Origin: Clostridium cellulovorans 743B
GTDB taxonomy: Bacteria > Bacillota > Clostridia > Clostridiales > Clostridiaceae
Direction: 5' to 3'
DNA length: 64,000 nucleotides
NCBI RefSeq assembly: GCF_000145275.1
Contig: NC_014393.1
Coordinates: forward strand, 2,232,001-2,296,000
Every line of letters starts with the position of its first letter. The stretch's first letter is position 1. The notes under the pieces are model-generated. The model was not told the DNA's origin. It did not search any database and was given only the letters and a program-made list of their open reading frames with translations. Shown here piece after piece: positions 1 through 8,414 of the stretch. The translations under genes were made by a program, and so were the position numbers.

Positions 1-247
1 TTCTGAAAACGATAATATATATAATCTTTTAGAAGATGAGGTTGATAGGCAATTGCTTTCCATAGCACTCAGAAAGCTTAATGAAAGAGAAAAACAAATA
101 GTAGAATTAAGATATGGATTAAATGGATGCAATGAGAAAACTCAAAAAGAAGTTGCAGATATGCTAGGAATTTCTCAGTCTTATATATCGAGATTAGAAA
201 AAAGAATAATTCGAAGATTAAAAAAAGAAATAAACAAAATGGTATAG
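1..247 (+). CDS. sigE: RNA polymerase sporulation sigma factor SigE, C-terminal end (partial)
   Basis: Only the last 81 codons are present; the reading frame starts at base 2 and the true start lies outside the window. The visible part is sigma region 4: a NEREKQIVELRYGLNG segment followed by the helix-turn-helix EVADMLGISQSYISRLEKR, which recognises the -35 element. SigE drives early mother-cell transcription in sporulation. The assignment to SigE rather than another sporulation sigma rests on this C-terminal sequence and on sigG following directly, the usual spoIIGA-sigE-sigG order. No terminator separates it from sigG; the 73-bp gap probably holds the sigG promoter, which I could not assign. 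Confidence 0.9.
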   Translation, partial: SENDNIYNLLEDEVDRQLLSIALRKLNEREKQIVELRYGLNGCNEKTQKEVADMLGISQSYISRLEKRIIRRLKKEINKMV

Positions 248-320
248 TTTGTTTTTAGTATAATTTTTAATTCTGTAGGAGATACTTTAAGTGTTAGTAT
301 TCTGAAGGGATTGATACGAT

Positions 321-1091
321 ATGATAAACAAGGTTGAAATCTGTGGCGTGAATACCTCGAAACTACCGGTTTTAAAAGAACACGAGATGAGAGAATTATT
401 AGACAAGATGAAAGCAGGAGATTATATTAGTAGAGAAAAGTTCATTAGAGGAAATTTGAGGCTTGTACTTAGTGTTATTCAAAGATTTAATAATAGGGGG
501 GAGAATGCTGACGATTTATTTCAGGTTGGCTGTATCGGACTTATAAAGGCTCTAGATAATTTTGACTTAACTCAGAATGTAAAATTTTCAACTTATGCGG
601 TGCCTATGATAATAGGAGAGATAAGAAGATATTTAAGAGATAATAATTCCATAAGGGTAAGTAGATCCTTAAGAGATATAGCCTATCGTGCATTGCAAGT
701 AAGAGATAAACTTTTGACAGAAAATAACAAGGAGCCTACAGTATATCAAATTGCTAAGGAACTAGATGTAGCAAAAGAAGAAGTAATTTTTGCATTGGAT
801 GCAATACAAGAGCCGGTTTCACTTTTTGAACCTATATATCATGATGGTGGTGATGCTATTTATGTTATGGATCAAATCAGTGATAGTAAAAATTTGGACG
901 AAAGTTGGTTAGAGAATATAGCTATAAAAGAAGCTATGAAAAGACTTAGCGATAGAGAAAAGCTAATATTAAATATGAGGTTTTTTGATGGAAGAACCCA
1001 AATGGAAGTTGCTGATGAAATTGGTATATCTCAAGCGCAAGTATCAAGGTTAGAAAAAAATGCACTAAGACATATGAGAAAGCATGTATAA
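321..1091 (+). CDS. sigG: RNA polymerase sporulation sigma factor SigG (late forespore)
   Basis: 256 residues, the usual SigG length. It directs late forespore gene expression after engulfment. Region 2 is at about residues 35-95 (core-binding NADDLFQVGCIGLIKALDNF, then the -10 recognition segment FSTYAVPMIIGEIRRYLRDN). Region 3 lies in the middle, and region 4 ends the protein with EVADEIGISQAQVSRLEK. The short N-terminal segment INKVEICGVNTSKLPVLK is typical of SigG and is the part reported to interact with anti-sigma factors. The ATG at 321 follows GAAGGGA. The position after sigE confirms the identity. A strong terminator follows. Confidence 0.95.
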   Translation: MINKVEICGVNTSKLPVLKEHEMRELLDKMKAGDYISREKFIRGNLRLVLSVIQRFNNRGENADDLFQVGCIGLIKALDNFDLTQNVKFSTYAVPMIIGEIRRYLRDNNSIRVSRSLRDIAYRALQVRDKLLTENNKEPTVYQIAKELDVAKEEVIFALDAIQEPVSLFEPIYHDGGDAIYVMDQISDSKNLDESWLENIAIKEAMKRLSDREKLILNMRFFDGRTQMEVADEIGISQAQVSRLEKNALRHMRKHV

Positions 1092-1133
1092 AAAATAACT
1101 CCTTCATTTTTAATGAAGGGGTTATTTTTTTTT
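1091..1133 (+). terminator. Rho-independent terminator after sigG
   Basis: An A-rich left arm with AACTCCTTCATT pairs with AATGAAGGGGTT (one T-G wobble) across a TTT loop and runs into at least eight T residues. It closes the sigE-sigG transcript. Confidence 0.9.
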
Positions 1134-1186
1134 ATTATCGTCATATTATTATAATGAAAAGAACATTAATTTTAGGGGATGGTATA

Positions 1187-1450
1187 ATGAATAAAGCTAT
1201 GTTTTCTATAAATAATGTAAGACAACTTGAGGTTATAGATATAAACTCAGGAACAAAACTTGGTTATATAAAAGATTTAAGAATAGACTGTGACAGATAT
1301 AAAGTTGTATCAATAATTATTCCAGATAATAAGAAACAATCCACATGGTTTAGTAAAAGTGAAGATATAGAAATTTCATGGGAAAAAATACATAAGGTAG
1401 GACAAGATGTTATTCTTATAGATGGAGAAGAATATATTGATGAAGAGTAA
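1187..1450 (+). CDS. ymxH: YlmC/YmxH family PRC-barrel sporulation protein
   Basis: 87 residues from the chosen ATG at 1187, which sits 8 bases after AGGGG. An in-frame ATG at 1154 has no ribosome binding site. The fold is a PRC-barrel: the stretch NVRQLEVIDINSGTKLGYI contains the typical 'leave a mark, then GxxLG' strand pattern. Members of this family are small proteins of unclear biochemical role found in spore formers, commonly near sigE/sigG. It is read as a single gene between the sigG terminator and a symmetric site at 1472-1512. Function is inferred only from family and context. Confidence 0.8.
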   Translation: MNKAMFSINNVRQLEVIDINSGTKLGYIKDLRIDCDRYKVVSIIIPDNKKQSTWFSKSEDIEISWEKIHKVGQDVILIDGEEYIDEE

Positions 1451-1471
1451 GGTGTGTAGTCGTATTTACTA

Positions 1472-1512
1472 GGTATATAGACATATATACGGGGTATATA
1501 GAACTATATACC
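1472..1512. repeat. Symmetric GGTATATAG/CTATATACC repeat cluster, candidate operator
   Basis: GGTATATAG occurs at 1472-1480 and again at 1493-1501, exactly 21 bp (two helical turns) apart. The second copy forms a perfect 9-bp inverted repeat with CTATATACC at 1504-1512, separated by AA. No T-run follows, so it is not a typical terminator. It lies in the ymxH-ylmD gap and looks like a binding site for a dimeric regulator, which I cannot name. Confidence 0.5.
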
Positions 1513-1604
1513 TTATTTACCTTGTATGTTAAACTTAAGTTAATAATTAAGAAAAAACAAGTTAATGTTTTATGATAGTGATATATTTATGTTGGAGGGG
1601 TAGT

Positions 1605-2309
1605 ATGCAATATGACATAAGCAAAATTTTTATTGAAAGAAACTATGGAAAGGTAAAAATTGTTTGTACCAATGGAGAATCAAAGTTTGATATGTCTCTT
1701 AAGAGTGGTGAGTTTATAAAAAATATTGAGTATATAAAAAAAATATATAACGTAAAGTCCATAGGATACTTAAATCAAGTTCATAGTACAATAATTAAAG
1801 AGTTTGATGGAATACCTTCAGAAGGAGATGCTATTATAACAGATAAAAAGCAAGTTGCACTTGGGGTCTTTACAGCTGATTGTGTACCTGTTTTATTATT
1901 TGATGAAAAGAAAGATGTGATAGCAGCAATTCATAGTGGATGGAGAGGGACTTATGATGAGATTACATTAAAGACTCTTATAAAAATGAAAAAAGTATAT
2001 GATGTTAATGGCGAAGATATTGTAGCTGTAATTGGACCACATATTCGAAGCTGCTGTTATGAGGTAAGTGATGATTTAATCAATAGTTTTAAAAGTAAAG
2101 AAATCTATAAAGATATTAATATAAATAATGGTAGAAACTTAGATTTATCGTCATGTATAAGCGCTCAATTAAAACAGTTTGGTGTAAAGGTGGAAAATAT
2201 AATAGATATGGAGCTTTGCACAAGATGTGATGAAGATATTATCTTTCATTCTTACAGAAGAGATAAAGAAAAATCAGGTAGAAATTTTTCTTTTATATTT
2301 ATAAGTTAG
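1605..2309 (+). CDS. YlmD/PgeF-type multicopper oxidoreductase-like protein (laccase-domain family)
   Basis: 234 residues from ATG 1605, preceded by GGAGGGG. An ATG at 1572 in the same frame has no ribosome binding site. Family hallmarks are visible: NQVHSTI near residue 60, ADAIIT-like GDAIITD, the metal/nucleoside site TADCVPVLLFD, the histidine segment IHSGWRGT, and GPHIRSCCYEV. C-terminal CTRCDEDIIFHSYRRD is also typical. Bacterial members (YlmD, YfiH/PgeF, human LACC1) act on purine nucleosides or remove misincorporated L-serine from peptidoglycan precursors; which activity applies here cannot be seen. In many Firmicutes it lies near ylmEFGH, but here it is followed by phoPR. Confidence 0.85.
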   Translation: MQYDISKIFIERNYGKVKIVCTNGESKFDMSLKSGEFIKNIEYIKKIYNVKSIGYLNQVHSTIIKEFDGIPSEGDAIITDKKQVALGVFTADCVPVLLFDEKKDVIAAIHSGWRGTYDEITLKTLIKMKKVYDVNGEDIVAVIGPHIRSCCYEVSDDLINSFKSKEIYKDININNGRNLDLSSCISAQLKQFGVKVENIIDMELCTRCDEDIIFHSYRRDKEKSGRNFSFIFIS

Positions 2310-2325
2310 AGAGGATGTAAAATTG

Positions 2326-3030
2326 ATGGCTAAAGAAAAGATACTTATTGTTGATGATGAAGAACATATTGTTGAATTAATAAAATATAACTTAGAAGCT
2401 GAGGAGTATAAAGTTTTAACTGCTCATGATGGAATTGAAGCTGGAAAAATAGCTAAAAAAGAAAAACCATCACTTATTCTCTTGGACTTAATGCTTCCAG
2501 GTATAAGTGGAATGGAAGTATGCAAAAAAATAAGAAGGGATGATGAAATTTCAGAAATTCCTATAATTATGCTTACAGCTAAGAGTGATGAACTTGATAA
2601 AATTCTAGGACTTGAGCTTGGAGCAGATGATTATATTACTAAGCCATTCTCAATTAGAGAACTGTTAGCAAGAGTTAAAGCTGTTCTAAGAAGAACTAAT
2701 ACAGTAGCAGTTTCAACTAATTCTAGATTTGGAGAGTTAACTATAGATTTTAGTAAATATGAAGTGAGAAAAAATGATATTAAAGTAGATTTAACCTTAA
2801 AAGAATTTGAACTACTAAATATTCTAGTTAAGAATAGAGGAAAAGTTTTGACTAGGGATGTATTACTAGATAAAATTTGGGGTTATGAGTATATTGGAGA
2901 AACTAGAACAGTGGATGTTCACATAAGGCACCTAAGGAAAAAAATTGAGGATGATGATAGTAGTCCAAAATATATAGAAACTATCAGGGGAATTGGATAC
3001 AGGTTTAGTTACGATGAGGAAACTGTATGA
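2326..3030 (+). CDS. phoP: PhoP/PhoB-family response regulator
   Basis: 234 residues. The receiver domain is residues 1-120, with acidic pocket DD at 11-12, phosphoacceptor Asp54 in LLDLMLPG, Thr in MLTAK and Lys in ITKPFS. A winged-helix OmpR-type DNA-binding domain follows, ending in TVDVHIRHLRKKIEDD and IRGIGYRF. The start is the ATG at 2326; an in-frame TTG directly upstream (2323) is a weaker choice. It overlaps phoR by 4 bases and sits directly upstream of pstSCAB-phoU, so it is the phosphate-starvation activator of those genes. Confidence 0.93.
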   Translation: MAKEKILIVDDEEHIVELIKYNLEAEEYKVLTAHDGIEAGKIAKKEKPSLILLDLMLPGISGMEVCKKIRRDDEISEIPIIMLTAKSDELDKILGLELGADDYITKPFSIRELLARVKAVLRRTNTVAVSTNSRFGELTIDFSKYEVRKNDIKVDLTLKEFELLNILVKNRGKVLTRDVLLDKIWGYEYIGETRTVDVHIRHLRKKIEDDDSSPKYIETIRGIGYRFSYDEETV

Positions 3031-4733
3031 AAAAGAAACTAATAACATATTTCATTTTATGTTTAACTATTATAACTTTAATTTCCGGAATCCTTTTTTA
3101 TATTATAGGAAACATGCAAGAGAGAAATAGAACCAAGGATAATTTGCAAAAAGATAATGCTATGCTAATACAATTATACAAGCAAAAAAATCTTTCAATA
3201 GATGAGTTGATAGAATTATTGTCTAATGTATCAATTGATTTAGGAAGATATACATTGATTAGCCCTGAAGGAGTGGTTGCATATGACTCAGAATCTCTAG
3301 CTGCTGAAAAAGTAAATCATAACGATAGAATAGAGGTTATCGAAGCTAGAGAAGATGGCGAAGGGTATTCAACAAGATATAGTGAAACGTTGAAAGAAAA
3401 TATGATGTATTATGCAACAAAATTAGATAATGGATATATTTTAAGAACTTCCATGCATATGGAAGGGGCATTTGAGATAGAGAAAAATTATCTTAAATAT
3501 TATGTGATTGTATTATCACTTTTATCTGTTGTAACAATATATATATCAACTTCTTTAGCTAATAGATTAGTTATGCCAATAAAAGAACTTCAGATGACTG
3601 CGTCTAAGATATCCAGAGGAGATCTTGAAAGTAGGGTAAAAATTTATAGCCAAGATGAGGTTGGGGATTTAGGAAGAGTTTTTAATATTATGACTTCTAA
3701 GATGGAAGCAGCTATCAATAAGCTTACAGAAGAGCAAAATACACTACAAGCTATACTGGAAAGTATGGAGAGTGGGGTAATTGCAATAGATGACGAGGAT
3801 AGAGTAATACTAACCAATCTTTATGTAGAAAAAATTTTTGGTATCAAAACTAATGTATTGGGAGAAAAAATAATAAATTTAGTAAGGGATATAGAAATTG
3901 AGAAAATTATCAAGGCTAATAATAATGTACCAAAAGAAATAGAAATAAGACATCCACAGCCTAGAAGTTTAAGGATAAAAACTGCTTATATACGAAAAGG
4001 TTATGAAATAATCGGAAGAGTTGCCGTGGTTCAAGATATAACAGATATTAAGAAATTAGAAAATTTAAGATATCAGTTTATGGCAAATGTTTCTCACGAG
4101 CTGAAAACACCATTAACTTCTATCAAAGGTTTTGCTGAAACTTTGAGATATGTAAAAGAGGATGATAAAAAGGAAAAATTTCTAAATATAATTAACGAAG
4201 AAGCAAATAGGTTGACATCCCTTATTAATGACATTCTAACTTTATCTGATATAGAAACACATAAAGACAAATTATATGAGGATATAGAAGTAAATGCAAT
4301 AATAAAAGATGTATTTTTACTACTTAAGCCTATTGCTGATGAAAAAGAAATTCAATTAACTTATGATATATCAGATACAACTGTAATTGTATCTGGAGAA
4401 CAAAATAAGTTTAAACAAATGCTTATAAACCTCATCGATAATGCAATAAAATACTCAGATAGAAATGGTTTTGTTAAAGTTCAATGCTTCTTAAAAGAGG
4501 ACTATGTAGTTATTACCGTTGAGGATAATGGGATTGGAATTGAAAATATTTGTTTAAATAGGATTTTTGAGAGGTTTTATAGAGTGGACGAAGCTAGATC
4601 AAGAGCCAGAGGTGGGACAGGTCTTGGATTGGCTATTGTAAAGCACATAATACTTGAATTTAAGGGTACAATAGATGTAGAAAGTGAGATAGGAAAAGGA
4701 ACAAAATTTATTGTGAAAGTTCCTAAAGCTTAA
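3027..4733 (+). CDS. phoR: Phosphate-sensing histidine kinase PhoR
   Basis: 568 residues. Membrane segment at about 7-27, extracytoplasmic sensor region to about 155, second membrane segment about 157-176, HAMP linker about 177-230 and a PAS domain about 238-340. The HisKA domain has phospho-acceptor His357 in NVSHELKTPLTS. The ATPase domain has an N box (LIDNAIKYS), G1 (DNGIGI) and G2 (GGTGLGLAIV). It phosphorylates PhoP in response to low phosphate, usually with input from the Pst transporter and PhoU. Translationally coupled to phoP (ATGA overlap). Its stop codon lies inside the first of the PhoP-box-like repeats that precede pstS. Confidence 0.93.
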   Translation: MKKKLITYFILCLTIITLISGILFYIIGNMQERNRTKDNLQKDNAMLIQLYKQKNLSIDELIELLSNVSIDLGRYTLISPEGVVAYDSESLAAEKVNHNDRIEVIEAREDGEGYSTRYSETLKENMMYYATKLDNGYILRTSMHMEGAFEIEKNYLKYYVIVLSLLSVVTIYISTSLANRLVMPIKELQMTASKISRGDLESRVKIYSQDEVGDLGRVFNIMTSKMEAAINKLTEEQNTLQAILESMESGVIAIDDEDRVILTNLYVEKIFGIKTNVLGEKIINLVRDIEIEKIIKANNNVPKEIEIRHPQPRSLRIKTAYIRKGYEIIGRVAVVQDITDIKKLENLRYQFMANVSHELKTPLTSIKGFAETLRYVKEDDKKEKFLNIINEEANRLTSLINDILTLSDIETHKDKLYEDIEVNAIIKDVFLLLKPIADEKEIQLTYDISDTTVIVSGEQNKFKQMLINLIDNAIKYSDRNGFVKVQCFLKEDYVVITVEDNGIGIENICLNRIFERFYRVDEARSRARGGTGLGLAIVKHIILEFKGTIDVESEIGKGTKFIVKVPKA

Positions 4734-4794
4734 GTGTATTGTTAAATTTTCTTAACAATGGCGTAATATTAGCTTAACTGATGTTGAATATAAT
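4729..4794 (+). promoter_or_regulatory. pstS promoter with a row of PhoP-box-like repeats
   Basis: Hexamers of the form (G/C)TTAA(A/C/G) recur at 10-12 bp spacing: CTTAAG 4729, GTTAAA 4741, CTTAAC 4751, the weaker CGTAAT 4762, and CTTAAC 4773. A consensus -10 TATAAT follows at 4789-4794, with no normal -35. PhoP-activated promoters in Bacillus use TTAACA-type direct repeats with 11-bp pitch in place of the -35, so this fits well. The site overlaps the phoR stop codon. Confidence 0.7.
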
Positions 4795-4842
4795 TATTAT
4801 TGTAATCACAATAACTATGAATTTAATTGGAGGAATTACAAT

Positions 4843-5745
4843 ATGAAAAAGAAGACATTACTTATAACAACTGCATTAATGGCAATGACAATGTTTGCTG
4901 GAGTATTAAGTGGTTGTAGCGATGACAAGGCGTCTACTGATAATAAGGAAAGTAAGACAGAAGATACAAACAAGGACAATTCTAATTATTCAGGTTCAAT
5001 TACTGCGGCTGGATCTACAGCGCTTCAACAATTAGTTGAAAATACTTCTAAAAAGTTTATGGATAAATATCCAGATTGCATTATCAATGTTCAAGGTGGT
5101 GGTTCAGGTACAGGTGTTAACCAAGTAGCTGAAGGTAATATTCAAATAGGAAATTCTGATGTTCCAGCAAAAGATAAAATAAAAGATGAAGCTAAGGCAG
5201 CGGAATTAGTTGATACTAAGATTTGTGCTCAAAGCTTTGCTATGGTAGTAAGCAAAGATAACAAAGTTGATAATTTAACAAAAGACCAAATAGCTAAAAT
5301 TTTCTCTGGTGAAATCAAGAACTGGAAAGAAGTTGGTGGAGAAGATGTTGCAATTGAAATTATTAACAGACCAGCAACATCTGGTACAAGAGCTGTATTT
5401 ACAAAAACAATTATGGGTAGTGTAGCTGTTAAAGAAGATCTTGGAACAGCACAAGATTCTTCAGGAACTGTCGTTACAGCTGTAGAAGGTTCAAAAGGTG
5501 CTATAAGCTATCTTTCATCTTCATACGTAACTGATAAAGTAAAAATAAAAGCTTTAAAAATTGACGGTGTTGAAAATACGGTTGCAAATATAGCAGCAAA
5601 TAAATATCCATTCTGGTCATATGGATACATGGTTACAAAAGGCGAACCTAAAAATGAAGTAAAAGGATTCATAGATTTCTTAATGAATGATACAGAAACA
5701 ATTAAAAGCATGGGATATATTCCTATGAGTGAACTAAAAAAATAA
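4843..5745 (+). CDS. pstS: Phosphate ABC transporter substrate-binding lipoprotein PstS
   Basis: 300 residues. A lipoprotein signal peptide ends in the lipobox LSGC, with Cys25 the lipid-modified residue. An acidic/Ser-rich linker runs to about residue 50. The phosphate-binding domain then shows the PstS signatures AAGSTALQ, GGGSGTGVNQV and NRPATSGTRAVF, whose Ser/Thr/Arg residues hold the anion. It delivers phosphate to PstCA at the outer face of the membrane. GGAGG precedes the ATG. A stable hairpin separates it from pstC, which would favour higher production of PstS than of the permease. Confidence 0.95.
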   Translation: MKKKTLLITTALMAMTMFAGVLSGCSDDKASTDNKESKTEDTNKDNSNYSGSITAAGSTALQQLVENTSKKFMDKYPDCIINVQGGGSGTGVNQVAEGNIQIGNSDVPAKDKIKDEAKAAELVDTKICAQSFAMVVSKDNKVDNLTKDQIAKIFSGEIKNWKEVGGEDVAIEIINRPATSGTRAVFTKTIMGSVAVKEDLGTAQDSSGTVVTAVEGSKGAISYLSSSYVTDKVKIKALKIDGVENTVANIAANKYPFWSYGYMVTKGEPKNEVKGFIDFLMNDTETIKSMGYIPMSELKK

Positions 5746-5752
5746 CCAAAGC

Positions 5753-5784
5753 TATGGTTGGTTTGAAAAAACCAACCATATTTT
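5753..5784 (+). terminator. Intercistronic hairpin between pstS and pstC (attenuator or mRNA 3' stabiliser)
   Basis: A perfect 12-bp stem, TATGGTTGGTTT/AAACCAACCATA, is closed by a GAAA tetraloop (5765-5768) and followed by only four T residues. The operon continues beyond it, so it is probably a partial terminator or a stabilising 3' end for the pstS message. Confidence 0.75.
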
Positions 5785-5812
5785 ACAAAGCCTTTATATG
5801 AGGAGTGTGACT

Positions 5813-6739
5813 ATGGAGAAAAATCATACAGTTATTGCAGCTAATAGCAACAGTAAGAAAATGAGAATGCTTAAGAACATCAAAAATGAACAAATTGGAA
5901 GAACTTATGCAACATTATGTGGATTGTTAATTGTAGTATTAACTTTGTCCATAATGTTTTTTGTAATTTACAATGGTCTGCAAATATTTATAAAAGACAA
6001 ATATACTATAGGACAAATACTATTTTCTAAAGAATGGAGTATGGAAAAAGGGGAATTTGGAGCTGTAATATTTATAGTAGGATCAGCTTTGGTTTCAATT
6101 GGAGCAGTTATTTTAAGTGCACCAATTGCTGTAGCTGTTGCTATATTTTTAAATCATATCTCTAAAGGATATGGGAAAAAGCTAATTCAAGCTTCTTTAG
6201 AACTTTTTGTTGGAATTCCATCGGTTGTCTATGGACTTTTAGGTATTTTATACCTTGTTCCCTTTATAAAAAATGTTACCAGTGGTACTGGGTTTAGCTT
6301 GCTTGCAGGAATTATAGTTTTAAGTATTATGATTTTGCCAACAATTGCTTCGCTTGCAGCAGATGCCATAAAAATTGTACCGCATGAATACATTGAGGCA
6401 TCCTATGGACTTGGCGCAACTAGATGGCAAACAATTAAAAAGGTAGTTTTACCAGCAGCATCTAATGGAATATTTACAGGGATAGTTCTTGGTTTAGCAA
6501 GAGCTTTTGGAGAGGCTTTAGCTGTTCAGATGGTTATCGGAAATACAATTAAGATACCAGATAGCATATTATCTCCTACGACTACTTTAACTGGAATCCT
6601 AACTATGAATATGGCAAATGCAATAAAAGGAACGCCAGAATATCATGCACTTTGGACCTTAGCTGCATTACTTTTAATTGTATCGTTCATATTTATATTA
6701 ATAATAAGAGCTATAGGTAGAAGAGGAGAAGTTAAATAA
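5813..6739 (+). CDS. pstC: Phosphate ABC transporter permease PstC
   Basis: 308 residues from ATG 5813, 7 bases after AGGAG; the in-frame ATG at 5798 is too close to that site. Six membrane helices of the PstC type are visible, the first at about residues 34-60. The cytoplasmic EAA loop EASYGLGATRWQTIKKVVLP contacts the ATPase PstB. It forms the membrane channel with PstA. Its stop codon overlaps the pstA start (TAATG). Confidence 0.93.
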   Translation: MEKNHTVIAANSNSKKMRMLKNIKNEQIGRTYATLCGLLIVVLTLSIMFFVIYNGLQIFIKDKYTIGQILFSKEWSMEKGEFGAVIFIVGSALVSIGAVILSAPIAVAVAIFLNHISKGYGKKLIQASLELFVGIPSVVYGLLGILYLVPFIKNVTSGTGFSLLAGIIVLSIMILPTIASLAADAIKIVPHEYIEASYGLGATRWQTIKKVVLPAASNGIFTGIVLGLARAFGEALAVQMVIGNTIKIPDSILSPTTTLTGILTMNMANAIKGTPEYHALWTLAALLLIVSFIFILIIRAIGRRGEVK

Positions 6740-7623
6740 TGAATGCTAAAACCTACGATAAAATATGGACTTGTATTTTATATATAATAGCTATTTCAGT
6801 AGTAACCCTACTGACAGTATTATTAGGAGCTATAATAATAAGGGGATGGGGATTTCTAGACTTTAAGTTTTTATTTGGGAAAGCTAATGCTTCAGAGGCT
6901 GGTAGTGGTATAGGACCACAATTATTCAACTCCTTCTATTTGCTTATATTATCTTTAGCAATAACTATACCATTAGGAATAGGTGCTGGTATTTATCTTT
7001 CAGAATACGCTAAAGAAGGAAGGTTACTAAACTTTATAAGATTATGTTTAGAAACAATGTCTTCTCTTCCATCAATCGTTGTTGGATTGTTTGGGTTATT
7101 AATCTTTGTAAATACTACTAAGTGGGGATTTACGTTAATTGGAGGAGCTTTAGCTATTGCAATTATTAATCTACCATCATTAACAAGGGTAAGTGAAAAT
7201 GCTATAAAAGCAGCAGGAAAAAGTGTTAAAGAAGCTAGTCTTGGGCTTGGAGCTACAAGGTGGCAGACTATTAAAAAAGTGATATTACCTTCTGCAGTTC
7301 CTCAAATTCTAACAGGTGTAATTTTAGCGGCAGGAAGAATATTTGGTGAAGCAGCTGCACTTATATATACTGCTGGAATGAGTGCACCATCTACAAGGAT
7401 AGCAGCATCAATGACTAGTAAAGCAAATCCCTTTAATATATTTAGACCAGCAGAAACTCTTGCAGTGCATATTTGGAAGCTTAATTCAGAAGCTTTAGCT
7501 CCAGATGCAAAGATTGTAGCTGCTAAGTCAGCAGCAGTGCTTATAACAATGGTTTTAATTTTTAATATAGCAGCTAGAATATTAGGTAAGAAAATTCATA
7601 GTAGCTACACAGGACAAAAGTAA
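6739..7623 (+). CDS. pstA: Phosphate ABC transporter permease PstA
   Basis: 294 residues, six predicted membrane helices beginning at about residue 11. The EAA loop EASLGLGATRWQTIKKVILP is nearly identical to that of PstC, as usual for this pair. GRIFGEAAALIYTAG is the typical PstA segment after the loop. It pairs with PstC to form the phosphate channel. It starts at the pstC stop codon and is followed after 12 bases by pstB with a good GGAGG site. Confidence 0.93.
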   Translation: MNAKTYDKIWTCILYIIAISVVTLLTVLLGAIIIRGWGFLDFKFLFGKANASEAGSGIGPQLFNSFYLLILSLAITIPLGIGAGIYLSEYAKEGRLLNFIRLCLETMSSLPSIVVGLFGLLIFVNTTKWGFTLIGGALAIAIINLPSLTRVSENAIKAAGKSVKEASLGLGATRWQTIKKVILPSAVPQILTGVILAAGRIFGEAAALIYTAGMSAPSTRIAASMTSKANPFNIFRPAETLAVHIWKLNSEALAPDAKIVAAKSAAVLITMVLIFNIAARILGKKIHSSYTGQK

Positions 7624-7635
7624 GGAGGCAATAGC

Positions 7636-8388
7636 ATGAGTATAATATCCACAAGAGATTTGAATTTACATTATGGTGCAGCCCATGCACTAAAAAGTAT
7701 AAATATGGAAATAGATAAAAATGCAGTTACTGCCCTAATCGGACCATCCGGTTGTGGAAAGTCAACATTTTTAAGAACTCTTAATAGGATGAATGATTTA
7801 ATTGATATAGTGAGAATTGATGGCGAAGTAATTTATGAAGATGAGAACATCTATAATAAAGATTATGACATAATTAATCTTAGAAAAAAGGTAGGAATGG
7901 TGTTTCAAAAAGCAAATCCTTTTCCTATGTCGATATATGACAATATAGCTTATGGACCAAGAATACATGGAATAAAAAATAAGGCACAATTAGATGAAAT
8001 CGTTGAAAAAAGTCTTAAAGGGGCTGCACTTTGGGAAGAAGCAAAAGACAGATTAAAGAAAAGTGGACTTGGATTATCAGGGGGGCAACAACAAAGATTA
8101 TGTATAGCAAGGACTTTAGCTGTTGAGCCAGAGATAATTCTAATGGATGAACCTACATCAGCATTAGACCCTATTTCAACTTTAAAAGTTGAAGAGTTGA
8201 TGGATGAGCTAAAGAAAAAATATACGGTTATAATCGTTACACATAATATGCAACAAGCTGGTAGAGTTGCAGATAATACAGCTTTCTTCTTAAATGGAGA
8301 AGTTGTAGAGTATGGAAAAACTTCTGATATATTCTATAATCCAAGGGATAAGAGGACAGAGGATTATATAACCGGAAGATTTGGATAA
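7636..8388 (+). CDS. pstB: Phosphate ABC transporter ATPase PstB
   Basis: 250 residues, the standard PstB length. Walker A GPSGCGKST is near residue 37, Q-loop VGMVFQKANPFPMSIYDN is typical of PstB, the ABC signature is LSGGQQQRL, Walker B is EIILMDEP with the SALDP D-loop, and the switch histidine is in VTHNM. It powers phosphate import through PstCA. Start ATG 7636 follows AAGGAGG. Confidence 0.96.
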   Translation: MSIISTRDLNLHYGAAHALKSINMEIDKNAVTALIGPSGCGKSTFLRTLNRMNDLIDIVRIDGEVIYEDENIYNKDYDIINLRKKVGMVFQKANPFPMSIYDNIAYGPRIHGIKNKAQLDEIVEKSLKGAALWEEAKDRLKKSGLGLSGGQQQRLCIARTLAVEPEIILMDEPTSALDPISTLKVEELMDELKKKYTVIIVTHNMQQAGRVADNTAFFLNGEVVEYGKTSDIFYNPRDKRTEDYITGRFG

Positions 8389-8414
8389 GAATTAACACAG
8401 GGGGGAATTATCAA

